Of a stretch of DNA of 64,000 nt, positions 45,053 to 54,420 are shown one piece after another. Position 1 is the first letter of the stretch; each line of letters opens with the position of its first letter. A program made the position numbers and the translations under genes. The notes beneath the pieces were generated by a model. The model had not been told where the DNA came from. It did not search any database and saw only the letters and a list, made by a program, of their open reading frames with translations. The stretch is from Sphingobacterium cellulitidis (lineage in GTDB: Bacteria > Bacteroidota > Bacteroidia > Sphingobacteriales > Sphingobacteriaceae), in contig NOUX01000008.1 in the NCBI GenBank assembly GCA_002245855.1, forward strand, positions 62,001 to 126,000, read 5' to 3'.

Positions 45053-45282
45053 AATCCACCATCATATCTATCTCCCCTCCTAACTACCAAAATCCAAAAA
45101 TTCTTAAAATTAAAAATTACAATAAAATTTATTCTCGAATAAATTTTCTTTGTTTTCTAGGTGACTAACCCATATTTACAAGTATTCTTAAATAATTTTT
45201 CAATAATAACAATATACATTAATTGAAAATTATTTATATTTATTTCTAATTAATCAAAAATAATTGTTTAACCACCTAAATA

Positions 45283-45825
45283 ATGAATCCTACTGTAGTT
45301 ATGTCGGATAAGAATTTGTATATCAGCTATTACAAGTATATCAAATTCTATGCATTTAAACTTACGGGCGATTACGCTCAAGCTGAGGATCTTACTCAAG
45401 ATGCCTTCACTTCCTATTTAATGAATAAATCAAAAATTTCATCGGATCCGCGGGCGATCAAATCATTTCTCTTTACTGCAGTAAAAAATAAAATGCTCAA
45501 TGAGCATAAAAGAGATGAGATAAATCAGCGTTATTGGCGTTTAAGTGGATATAACGAACAGGATTCAGTAGATCTGGATCATCTACTGATCTATACTGAA
45601 CTGATTGAAGAAATTGATAAATTGGTGAATACGCTTCCGAACATGTGTCAGAAAGTAATCAAACTTAGTTTCTTTGAAGGTCTATCCAATATGGAAATTA
45701 AGGAAGAGCTTAACATCAGCATCAATACCGTAAAGACTCATAAGAAACGCGGTTTAATCTATTTACAGAAAAAATTAAACCCCGAACATTTCACCTTACT
45801 CCTCTATTTTTTAACCTCGAATTAA
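45283..45825 (+). CDS. ECF RNA polymerase sigma factor (FecI-like)
   Basis: A 180-residue sigma-70 family factor with region 2 (FKLTGDYAQAEDLTQDAFTSYLMN) and region 4 (LPNMCQKVIKLSFFEGLSNMEIKEELNISINTVKTHKKRGLIYLQ). It lacks regions 1 and 3, as is usual for ECF factors. It is followed after 56 bases by a FecR-type anti-sigma factor and the SusC gene whose STN domain would signal to it. It should therefore be switched on by substrate binding at the outer membrane and drive the SusC/SusD operon. An alternative ATG at 45301 is possible. Confidence 0.9.
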   Translation: MNPTVVMSDKNLYISYYKYIKFYAFKLTGDYAQAEDLTQDAFTSYLMNKSKISSDPRAIKSFLFTAVKNKMLNEHKRDEINQRYWRLSGYNEQDSVDLDHLLIYTELIEEIDKLVNTLPNMCQKVIKLSFFEGLSNMEIKEELNISINTVKTHKKRGLIYLQKKLNPEHFTLLLYFLTSN

Positions 45826-45881
45826 ATTTATTTTATTTTTCATTCATCCTTTTGTGCGTTCAGTTTTTCTAAGTATTAATT

Positions 45882-47021
45882 ATGAACCGAAAAGAGAAGT
45901 ACATCAGTACACTTATTTTCAAACACTTACAAGGTATTTGTACAATCCAAGAAAGCAGAAAACTGAAAAATTGGATTGAAGAGGATATTAATAACAAGAA
46001 GTTATTTAATAGATGCATCAATTTTGAATACATAAAGGAGGATTTGGCATTATTAAATTCCTTTGACGCGAAGAAATCATGGAAAAAAAGAAAAAAATAC
46101 AAAAGATTACTTTTCATAAAATGGTTTGTAGCAGCATCCATTCTTTTAGGAACATTATTATTTATTCCTACTGATTATTGGAAAAAAGGAGCAATTGAAG
46201 TTTTATCAAAAAATAAAAGAAAACCTTTAAATAGTCAGATTCAAAATAACTCCGTTCAATTAATATTAGCTGATGGAAAAAAGATCAAATTAAACGATCC
46301 CCTAGAACTCAATACCGACACATTCATACTTTCTGGTAAAAACATCATTCCAGTTGTTTCCTCGATAAAATCAGCTGATACAGAAAACATATTAGAGATT
46401 CAGGTTCCTAATTCAAAAATCTATTCATTCACCTTACCGGACAGTTCGAAAGTCTGGCTAAATTCTAATTCCAACATCCAATTTCCTTCCCAGTTTAATC
46501 ATGCTCAGCGAATAGTATCCATTCAAGGAGAGGCTTATTTTGAAGTTAAACCTAATAAGAAACAACCCTTTATCGTAAAAACTAATCTTGGAGATATTCG
46601 CGTATTAGGAACCTCTTTTAATATCAAGAATTACAACAATGGATTTGAGGCCACATTAGTGGAGGGTAATATTGAGATTAAGACAGAAAAATACACAAAG
46701 AAAATCAAGCCTTTGGAAAAGGCAGTAATTGCACAAGGAGAAATAGGTTTATATACTGCTGATTTAGAAAAAGACCTTGCCTGGAAGCAAAACTTATTCC
46801 TATTCAGAAATGATAAGCTTTCGGAGATCATCCCCCAAATTGAAAACTGGTATGGGATTCAATCACAATATAAAACTAATAAAACTCCTGATGAGACCTT
46901 TTCAGGTACTATAAATCGAGATGTAAGTTTGAAGCAGATCATTAATATCCTTAATCATTCTTCAGCACATCAATTTCATATACAGAATAACCAATTAATA
47001 ATTTCCGAAACCAAACTTTAA
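45882..47021 (+). CDS. FecR-family anti-sigma factor
   Basis: A 379-residue inner-membrane regulator. The N-terminal cytoplasmic part (1-85) binds the sigma factor. A single membrane helix follows (IKWFVAASILLGTLLFIP, about 86-104). The periplasmic FecR domain (VQLILADGKKIKLND, IYSFTLPDSSKVWLNSNSNIQFPSQF, RIVSIQGEAYFEVKP) and a C-terminal DUF4974-like domain (LFRNDKLSEIIPQIENWYGI) complete it. It transmits the signal from the STN domain of the SusC-like receptor to the ECF sigma factor just upstream. Confidence 0.92.
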   Translation: MNRKEKYISTLIFKHLQGICTIQESRKLKNWIEEDINNKKLFNRCINFEYIKEDLALLNSFDAKKSWKKRKKYKRLLFIKWFVAASILLGTLLFIPTDYWKKGAIEVLSKNKRKPLNSQIQNNSVQLILADGKKIKLNDPLELNTDTFILSGKNIIPVVSSIKSADTENILEIQVPNSKIYSFTLPDSSKVWLNSNSNIQFPSQFNHAQRIVSIQGEAYFEVKPNKKQPFIVKTNLGDIRVLGTSFNIKNYNNGFEATLVEGNIEIKTEKYTKKIKPLEKAVIAQGEIGLYTADLEKDLAWKQNLFLFRNDKLSEIIPQIENWYGIQSQYKTNKTPDETFSGTINRDVSLKQIINILNHSSAHQFHIQNNQLIISETKL

Positions 47022-47107
47022 TATTATGATGACATAAGCAATTCAATTCATTCGCTGCTTTAGCAGCTACCCTACTATCCAATTTTAAACAAAAATTAAA
47101 CTTAAAA

Positions 47108-50100
47108 ATGCATCACTTTTTAGAAGACAAAAAACTAGAAAGGAAGAGGTCTATTGGCTTTTCTTTTCTACCAAAGATGGCAAAAATTGCTTTTTTATTT
47201 TCTATGTATATGCTAAGTAGCATCATTACAGAAGCAAGGGAGCAATTAATCTCGTTAAAATTTCATCGTGCTAAATTAAACACGGTTTTATACGCCATTA
47301 CTAATCAAACCCAATATCAATTTTTCTATAATGACCGTGTCAGTAAAGAAATTGGCCTAATATCGGTTGATGTTGAGAAAAAACCTTTAGAACAGGTTTT
47401 GGAGATCATCCTACCCATGGATAGGCTGAATTATCACATTGAGGACAAACAAATAACCATCAGTTTCAGATCCAAGAGTTCAAAATCCGGAGCTGTTGTT
47501 CAGCAAGAAAAAGTTCAGGGAACTATCAAGGATTCAGAAGGAAAGCCCTTACAAGCGGCTTCTATTTCAATCAAGGGCGGCAAGGAAAGCAGTTCGAGTG
47601 ATGAGAATGGACATTTTGAAATCGCTGCAAAATCTAATGATATATTAATAATAAGTTTTTTAGGCTATAGAAGGCAAGAGCTAGCTATTGCTGGTCGCAA
47701 GAACATCCAGGTAAGAATGGTCCGTGACCAGCAAACACTGGAGGCTGTAGACGTTGTTGCCACTGGATACCAGACCATTGACCGGCGAAAGTTCACTGGA
47801 GCTGCCACAAAGCTTAAGGCGGAGGATGCGCAACGATTAGGGGTTCCTGATGTTTCAAGGATGCTGGAAGGCCAGGTTTCGGGGGTTAGTGTGCAAAATG
47901 TTTCAGGAACCTTTGGTGCTGCTCCAAAAATCAGGGTACGCGGAGCGACTTCGATTTCAGGGGATAATAAGCCCCTATGGGTGATTGATGGCATTCCATT
48001 AGAAGATGTTGTCAATATTTCTAACGACCAATTATCTACTGGAGACGCTAGAACTTTATTAGGCTCTTCAGTTGCAGGATTAAACCCAGATGATATAGAA
48101 AGTTTTGAAATATTAAAAGATGCTGCAGCAACCTCTTTATATGGTGCTAGAGCAATGAACGGTGTTATCATCATTACTACGAAAAAAGGTAAAGCTGGGA
48201 GCCAAGCTATTTCTTATCTGAGCAATATTAGTACCTTCCTAAAGCCAGATTACAATCAGTTTGATATTGTAAACTCCTACGATCAAATGTCAATTTATGC
48301 GGAATTGGCCAGAAAGGGTTCAATAGATTATGCCTTGATCAAAAACAATATGAATTCAGGTATTTACGGAAATCTTTCACGTGCTCTTGTAACATGGGAT
48401 GCAAGCGGCAAACCTTTAGTTGAAAACACTGTACAAGGTCGAGAAGCTTTCTTACAACGATATGTTTATCAGAATACAGATTGGTTTAATACGCTCTTCA
48501 ACAATTCCTTTCAACAAGAGCTTTCTTTAAGTTTTACAAGTGGTAATGAGACTGTTCAAAATTATTTTTCAACTTCTTTTTTAAAGGATAATGGCTGGGC
48601 TAAATCCAATGATGTCCAAAGATATACCGCAAATCTTAGAACGAATTACAAAATAAATGATCGCCTAAATATTGGACTAATTTCTACAGGTTCCATTCGG
48701 GATCAGATTGCCCCAGGAACCTTAGGTCAAAATAGTGACCCAGTTACAGGAGTTGTATCCAGAGATTTTGATATTAATCCTTTTTCATATGCCATGAATA
48801 CCTCCAGAGTAATTGCACCACATGACTTGAATAATAATCTCGAGTATATCACCATGAATTTTGCGCCATTTAATATTCTAAATGAGCTCGAAAAAAATTA
48901 CATGGAGTTAAAAATGTTGGATTTAAAGGTACAAGGGGAAATAAACTATAAACTTCCCTTTGGACTGAAGCTTTCGAGTACAGGAGCATACCGCTATGCT
49001 ACATCAGGGAATGAACATAAGGTTCATGAGAATTCTAACATGGCTAATGCCTACCGAGCAGGTACAATCTATGAAAGTTCGGGCATTGAAAACAACCGAA
49101 TTATGGATCAGAATAGGTTTTTATATCGAGACCCTTCAAATCCGGATGCAAGACCAGTTTCTGTATTACCATATGGCGGGATCTATATGACCAATGAGAA
49201 TGTTTTGAAGAGTTTTTATATCCGAAATGCCTTGCATTTTGACAAGAAAATAAACAAACATTATTTCACTGGATTTGCGACCCAAGAATTAAGGTATCTA
49301 GATAGGACTTCAAAAAACAACATTGGATATGGCTATCAATTTGGCAAGGGCGGTGTTCCTTATATCGATCCAAAAATGATAAAGATGTCAGTGGAGGACA
49401 ATTACCCATATTACCAGATGAATGTGTTCAGTGATAGGTTTGTAGCCTTTGCAGCGAATAGTACATATTCTTATGATGGCAAGTATCAAATGACCGGAAC
49501 GATTCGATATGATGGCTCAAACCAGTTAGGCCGAAGTAAGGTTGCCAGGTGGTTACCGACCTGGAATTTATCTGGTTCATGGAATATCGACCAAGAAAAA
49601 TTCTTTCAGAATCAAACCTTTTTAAATACGCTTACACTTCGTGGTACTTACGGATTAACCGCCAGTATGGGGCCTGCGACCAATGCTAGTTTAGTGCTAC
49701 GATCAAATACCACCAACCGTCCATATATTTCAGAGCAAGAGCCAGTTATCAACATTGCCTTCTTAGAGAACAAGGACCTTACTTGGGAAAAGCAATACGA
49801 AACAAATATCGGCTTGGATGCAACCTTTTTAAATCGAAGATTTCAAGTGGTTGTCGACCTCTACAATAGGCAGGGTTTTGATTTAATAGGGCCAATGCGG
49901 ATTTCGGGGATTTGTGGAGAATCTATTAAATATGCGAATTATGCAAATATGCACTCCCAAGGTATAGAGGTTTTATTTAAAGCAGACATTATTAAAAAAA
50001 CAAATTGGGGCTGGAAAACGCAAATAACGAACGCCTTTAATAAAAACACAATTACCTCTATCCGGAATGAGCCCTATATTTGGAATTTAGTGAATTCCGT

Positions 50101-50776
50101 TGGTGCGGCAAAAGAAGGATACCCCCATAGAGGATTATTTTCCATTGACTTTGTCAAATTGAATGAACTAAATGGTACACCTATTTATGTGAATGAAAAT
50201 GGGAATATTTCCAACAATATTTACCTTCAAAGTATACAAACTGATTATTTAAAATATGAAGGTTCTGTTGACCCACTATTCACTGGAGGTCTTTTTAACA
50301 CCTTTAATTATAAGGCATTTAATTTAAGTTTTTTAGTGACTTATAGTGCTGGGAATAAAGTTAGGCTTAACCCGATCTATAAAAACTCCTATTCTGAATT
50401 AGATGCGATGTCCTATGATTTTTTAGATAGGTTTATTTTACCGTATGATAATTTTTCACCTTCTATAGCCTCATCGAGGACTAATTCTTGGCTTCCGGGA
50501 AATCAAGTTTATAATGCATATAATTATTCAGATGCACGTGTTGCTGATGGCGGATTTATTCGTTTTAAGCAAATATCATTGGCCTATCAATTACCAAAAA
50601 AATTATTACAACAGATAGGTCTCAAAAGTTCCTCAATCACATTAGTTGGAAATAACCTATTCCTACTTTACTCAGACGCTAAATTAAATGGGCAAGACCC
50701 AGAGTTCTATGGATCAGGTGGTGTAGCCTTGCCTATTCCTAGACAATTTACCCTATCCGTAAAAGTTGGATTATAA
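47108..50776 (+). CDS. SusC/RagA-family TonB-linked outer-membrane transporter with STN domain
   Basis: A 1222-residue transporter. Its signal peptide (near FLFSMYMLSSIITEA) is followed by a secretin/TonB short N-terminal (STN) signalling domain at about 48-118, a carboxypeptidase-regulatory-like domain (VQGTIKDSEGKPLQAASISIKG, about 135-205), the plug (SRMLEGQVSGVSVQNVSGTFGAAPKIRVRGATSI, then GVIIITTKKG) and the beta-barrel. The STN domain makes it a signalling receptor for the upstream FecR. With SusD it forms the bipartite importer for a large ligand. No glycoside hydrolase lies nearby, so the ligand is not clearly a polysaccharide. Confidence 0.95.
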   Translation: MHHFLEDKKLERKRSIGFSFLPKMAKIAFLFSMYMLSSIITEAREQLISLKFHRAKLNTVLYAITNQTQYQFFYNDRVSKEIGLISVDVEKKPLEQVLEIILPMDRLNYHIEDKQITISFRSKSSKSGAVVQQEKVQGTIKDSEGKPLQAASISIKGGKESSSSDENGHFEIAAKSNDILIISFLGYRRQELAIAGRKNIQVRMVRDQQTLEAVDVVATGYQTIDRRKFTGAATKLKAEDAQRLGVPDVSRMLEGQVSGVSVQNVSGTFGAAPKIRVRGATSISGDNKPLWVIDGIPLEDVVNISNDQLSTGDARTLLGSSVAGLNPDDIESFEILKDAAATSLYGARAMNGVIIITTKKGKAGSQAISYLSNISTFLKPDYNQFDIVNSYDQMSIYAELARKGSIDYALIKNNMNSGIYGNLSRALVTWDASGKPLVENTVQGREAFLQRYVYQNTDWFNTLFNNSFQQELSLSFTSGNETVQNYFSTSFLKDNGWAKSNDVQRYTANLRTNYKINDRLNIGLISTGSIRDQIAPGTLGQNSDPVTGVVSRDFDINPFSYAMNTSRVIAPHDLNNNLEYITMNFAPFNILNELEKNYMELKMLDLKVQGEINYKLPFGLKLSSTGAYRYATSGNEHKVHENSNMANAYRAGTIYESSGIENNRIMDQNRFLYRDPSNPDARPVSVLPYGGIYMTNENVLKSFYIRNALHFDKKINKHYFTGFATQELRYLDRTSKNNIGYGYQFGKGGVPYIDPKMIKMSVEDNYPYYQMNVFSDRFVAFAANSTYSYDGKYQMTGTIRYDGSNQLGRSKVARWLPTWNLSGSWNIDQEKFFQNQTFLNTLTLRGTYGLTASMGPATNASLVLRSNTTNRPYISEQEPVINIAFLENKDLTWEKQYETNIGLDATFLNRRFQVVVDLYNRQGFDLIGPMRISGICGESIKYANYANMHSQGIEVLFKADIIKKTNWGWKTQITNAFNKNTITSIRNEPYIWNLVNSVGAAKEGYPHRGLFSIDFVKLNELNGTPIYVNENGNISNNIYLQSIQTDYLKYEGSVDPLFTGGLFNTFNYKAFNLSFLVTYSAGNKVRLNPIYKNSYSELDAMSYDFLDRFILPYDNFSPSIASSRTNSWLPGNQVYNAYNYSDARVADGGFIRFKQISLAYQLPKKLLQQIGLKSSSITLVGNNLFLLYSDAKLNGQDPEFYGSGGVALPIPRQFTLSVKVGL

Positions 50777-50789
50777 AACATTGATGATT

Positions 50790-52262
50790 ATGAAAACAAA
50801 TCTATTTTTTATTTCAATATTCAGTTTGGTATTAGTCGGCTGTTCAAAATATCTTGACACCTCGCCAGATCAAAGGACTGAATTAGATACGCCTACAAAG
50901 ATTGCAGAATTATTGACTTCAGCATATCCACGAGCGAATTACATTCCTTTTATGGAAACTGCTTCCGATAATGCAGGCGATAAAGGAGAAAGATCAGGAG
51001 TAACGGACCCATTAAACAGAAGTGCCTGGATATATGAAGATATCATTTCTAATGATGAGGATTCACCCAATTTTTATTGGTTTGCGGCCTATAAGGCTAT
51101 CAGTGCAGCGAATCATGCGTTAAGAGCAATTGATAAGCTTGGATTAACTGAAGAAACCAAACCCTTGAGAGGAGAAGCTCTTGTTGCAAGGGCTTATGCT
51201 CATCATATGCTAGTCATGTTATTCGCCCAAAATTATGAACCAAATGGGGATAATGAATCGCCTGGAATTCCCTATGTAACTGTACCGGAAACTGAAATTA
51301 TTCAGAAATATTCGCGGAATACTGTTCAATATGTATATAATCAAATAGAGAAAGATTTGGTTGAAGGAATCCCTTTAATAGTGGATAATCGATACAAAAT
51401 CACTAAATACCATTTCACACGAGCGGCAGCACATGCCTTCGCATGTAGATTTTATCTTTTCAAGGGAGATTTAGATAAAGCGCTTGAGCATTCAAATTTA
51501 GCTTTAGGTGATGATCTTTCGAATTTTATCAGACATGTCAATGATAAGGATTTCCTACAGCGGGAATACTTTTTAAAACAACAATGGTATACGATCGCCA
51601 CAAACCCGAGCAATCTACTTTTGATCGAGGCCCCAAGTCTTTGGGGCAGGAACATGGCTACGAATCGCTATGGTTTTACAGCAACCCTATTAAGCGATTT
51701 ACTCGTTAAGAAAAACGTAACGAATGGAGCCTTTGCATATCCAATTTTTGGAGGAGATAGTTTTGTTTACCATGTTCCAAAATTCAGGGAAATGTTTGTA
51801 AAATCATCAATAAACGCGAATTATGGTATTGCTATCAACATTATCCCAGCATTGACAAGCGATGAACTCCTGTTAAATAGAGCGGAGATTTATGCGAGGA
51901 AACAACAATTTGATAAATGCATAAAGGACCTAAACGCCTTCATAAGTAAAAAGATATACTTCCATGCAGACCAACCGGAATACATGCCTTTGCTACACAA
52001 TGTAAATGCGAGGAAAATTAATGCCTTTTACGGTTCAGAGAACTTAGAGTTGAATCTGATTAAGACAGTTTTGGATTTCAAAAGGCGTGAATTTTTATTC
52101 GAAGGGATACGATGGATGGATATTTTAAGGATGAAAATACCCGTTCAACACAAGGCGTACGATGAAACAGTAACCTATATTTTATCGGCAAATAGTCCAA
52201 AGCGAATGTTCCAATTACCTCAAGAAGTTATTATTTCAGGTTTAGAACCAAATCCAAGATAA
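50790..52262 (+). CDS. SusD/RagB-family surface lipoprotein
   Basis: A 490-residue surface lipoprotein (lipobox LVLVGC) that binds the ligand and caps the SusC barrel. Family marks are the TPR-like helices (YKAISAANHALRAIDKLGLTEETKPLRGEALVARAYAHHMLVMLFAQNY), PGIPYVTVPETEI and the C-terminal FKRREFLFEGIRWMDILRMKIPV. I start at 50790 (MKTNLFF), because the frame from 50766 overlaps the SusC end and has no signal peptide role. It lies 13 bases after SusC and two bases before the next lipoprotein. Confidence 0.93.
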   Translation: MKTNLFFISIFSLVLVGCSKYLDTSPDQRTELDTPTKIAELLTSAYPRANYIPFMETASDNAGDKGERSGVTDPLNRSAWIYEDIISNDEDSPNFYWFAAYKAISAANHALRAIDKLGLTEETKPLRGEALVARAYAHHMLVMLFAQNYEPNGDNESPGIPYVTVPETEIIQKYSRNTVQYVYNQIEKDLVEGIPLIVDNRYKITKYHFTRAAAHAFACRFYLFKGDLDKALEHSNLALGDDLSNFIRHVNDKDFLQREYFLKQQWYTIATNPSNLLLIEAPSLWGRNMATNRYGFTATLLSDLLVKKNVTNGAFAYPIFGGDSFVYHVPKFREMFVKSSINANYGIAINIIPALTSDELLLNRAEIYARKQQFDKCIKDLNAFISKKIYFHADQPEYMPLLHNVNARKINAFYGSENLELNLIKTVLDFKRREFLFEGIRWMDILRMKIPVQHKAYDETVTYILSANSPKRMFQLPQEVIISGLEPNPR

Positions 52263-52264
52263 AA

Positions 52265-53125
52265 ATGAAAAACTTAAATATTATTCGAGCTTATTGTTCA
52301 TTATTCTTCATACTTCTATTAAGTGTCAGTTGTTCCAAGGAGGAATTACCCAAGGAACCAATTATTGATTTAGGTGGGGAGAGCTGGAAGAAAATGGACA
52401 TTGATGAATATATCTATTCACAGTTCGTGAAACCTTATAACATGGAAATCAAGTACAAATGGAATCCCTATGAGGTGAATTTTTACAGGACCTTGGTTCC
52501 ACCTATCGAAGGGAATGTTATTCCGGTTTTAAATACGCTTACTAACTTATGGCTGAAGCCATATGAGAAGACCGGTGGCAAGAACTTTTTCCGGAGATTT
52601 CCAATTTCAAAAGTAGTGTTAGTAGGAAGCCCAGAGTACCAAGAAAACGGTGCTATGGTAGTAGGTACTGCTCAAGGAGGGTCAAAAATCAACCTTTATG
52701 ATATCAATAATTTTTCGACAAAATACAAGCAACTAATTATCTCATTGATGGGAACTGTTCATCATGAATATGCTCATATATTTCATCAATCTATCCGATA
52801 TCCTGAAGCTTGGGGTAAAATAAGTGCTCATTTATATACAGAGACATGGTTTAATACCACGAATGAGGATGCCAAAACACAGGGTTTTGTATCCGCTTAT
52901 GCCAAGTCATCTGATAAAGAGGATTTTGCAGAAACCATTGCATATTTATTGGTATTAGGTCAAGAAACTTTCGACCAAATGATTCGGGAGAACATTTTTG
53001 CAGAAAAAACCTTTCGAGCGAAAGAAAAGATTATTGTCCAATATTATAAGGAGGTCCTAAATATTGATTTCAGAAAACTACAAGCTGAAGTAAAATCATC
53101 GATGGATAAACTGGTTACCAATTAA
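52265..53125 (+). CDS. Substrate-import-associated zinc metallohydrolase lipoprotein (HExxH)
   Basis: A 286-residue lipoprotein (lipobox LLSVSC). The zinc site is His167-Glu168-Tyr-Ala-His171 in TVHHEYAHIFHQ, with a likely third ligand further on (EDFAETIAYLL). It fits the Peptidase_Mx1/TIGR04549 group known to accompany SusC/SusD pairs. It would act on a ligand at the cell surface, presumably a peptide or related polymer, before import. It starts two bases after SusD, so its production is coupled to it. Confidence 0.88.
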   Translation: MKNLNIIRAYCSLFFILLLSVSCSKEELPKEPIIDLGGESWKKMDIDEYIYSQFVKPYNMEIKYKWNPYEVNFYRTLVPPIEGNVIPVLNTLTNLWLKPYEKTGGKNFFRRFPISKVVLVGSPEYQENGAMVVGTAQGGSKINLYDINNFSTKYKQLIISLMGTVHHEYAHIFHQSIRYPEAWGKISAHLYTETWFNTTNEDAKTQGFVSAYAKSSDKEDFAETIAYLLVLGQETFDQMIRENIFAEKTFRAKEKIIVQYYKEVLNIDFRKLQAEVKSSMDKLVTN

Positions 53126-53134
53126 TTATATTTT

Positions 53135-54409
53135 ATGAAAACGAAACTTTTAATATTCAGTATATTCTTATTTGTATTTTTTTCATGCAAAAAAGATGAT
53201 CTAGATTTTAATAGACCAGATCAGAAAATGGAAAAACTAAAAACAGAATATGAAAAACAATTGATTAGTGCAAAAAACGGATGGATTGCCTATTTATTTC
53301 CAAAAGGCGGTGGAGGATATACATTTAAGTTCAATTTCGACGAAAACAACAGGGTAAAATCTGGATTTTCAGTATTTGAAGATTATGCGAAAAATTTGAT
53401 TGAAAGCTCTTACCGTATTTCCGTTGACCAATTGATTTCTTTAAATTTTGACACCTACTCCTATATTCATTATTTAGCTGACCCAGACCCCTATATCAAC
53501 GGAGGAAACCCGGGAGAAGGATTAATTTCAGACTTTGAATTTTCCTTTATCAGAGTTACCACGGACACTATATTTCTAAGGGGTAACCATAATGAATCTA
53601 ATATGATGCTTATCCGTGCCAAAGAAAATCAAGCGGAAAAATTTTTATTAGATGTATATAATAACCAATTAAAAGTCGATGGTTTTAATACAATGAAAGG
53701 GTATTACAATAAATTAACTGTTAATGGCCAAACCCATTCCATCGCAATTAATACCTCTACCAATACTGTAGGATTTTATTATGAGGAGGATGGGGTACTA
53801 AAGCACCATAACAGTTATTTTGTATTTACGGATAAAGGAATTTTATTGAAAGACCCTTTAAAAACAAAGAATCTTAACATATCAGAAATCTCTGAAATAG
53901 TTCCAAAGCCATTAGAAAATAAAATTTCACTCAAAATAAATTTAAAGGACACGTATATCGTAGAGAATGGTAATAAGCCAATTTTCATAGATAATGATGC
54001 ACCTAAAAGAATGGTATTAGCTAACCGTCGATATTTTTCAGGAACAGGTTTTACGATAAATGGTAAAATTGATGCATTTGGAATTCGCAATTTCACACAA
54101 TTCAGTGCACTATTATTTATTCCTCGATTATATTTAGACCCATTAGATGCCTTTTATTTTGTTTATGATAATTCAAGTTTCTTTTTAGGTCCAATATTTA
54201 ATTCTATTTATTCGAATGATGGAAAGTTAAAATTCAAGATGTACTATTTATTGAACGGTCTTAATCCTGACGAAAAGTCGGAAACTATTGCCAGAAACAC
54301 TGCTATACAATGGTTCGAAAAAGAAGGTTACTATGTATTTCAAATAGGTCCCGGCAGCTATGATCTAGTCAGTGTTAAGGATGGTACTTCATGGATTCGT
54401 TTCACCTAA
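53135..54409 (+). CDS. DUF4302-type lipoprotein, first copy
   Basis: A 424-residue lipoprotein (lipobox FVFFSC) recognised as DUF4302 by MEKLKTEYEKQLISAKNGWIAYLFPKGGGGYTFKFNFDENNRVKSGFS and the later FFVYDNSSFF / GSYDLVSVKDGTSW segments. DUF4302 genes sit in SusC/SusD loci next to zinc metallohydrolases. The role is unknown; a surface ligand-binding protein is a reasonable guess. It lies nine bases after the metallohydrolase. Confidence 0.82.
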   Translation: MKTKLLIFSIFLFVFFSCKKDDLDFNRPDQKMEKLKTEYEKQLISAKNGWIAYLFPKGGGGYTFKFNFDENNRVKSGFSVFEDYAKNLIESSYRISVDQLISLNFDTYSYIHYLADPDPYINGGNPGEGLISDFEFSFIRVTTDTIFLRGNHNESNMMLIRAKENQAEKFLLDVYNNQLKVDGFNTMKGYYNKLTVNGQTHSIAINTSTNTVGFYYEEDGVLKHHNSYFVFTDKGILLKDPLKTKNLNISEISEIVPKPLENKISLKINLKDTYIVENGNKPIFIDNDAPKRMVLANRRYFSGTGFTINGKIDAFGIRNFTQFSALLFIPRLYLDPLDAFYFVYDNSSFFLGPIFNSIYSNDGKLKFKMYYLLNGLNPDEKSETIARNTAIQWFEKEGYYVFQIGPGSYDLVSVKDGTSWIRFT

Positions 54410-54420
54410 TAATTAAAGTA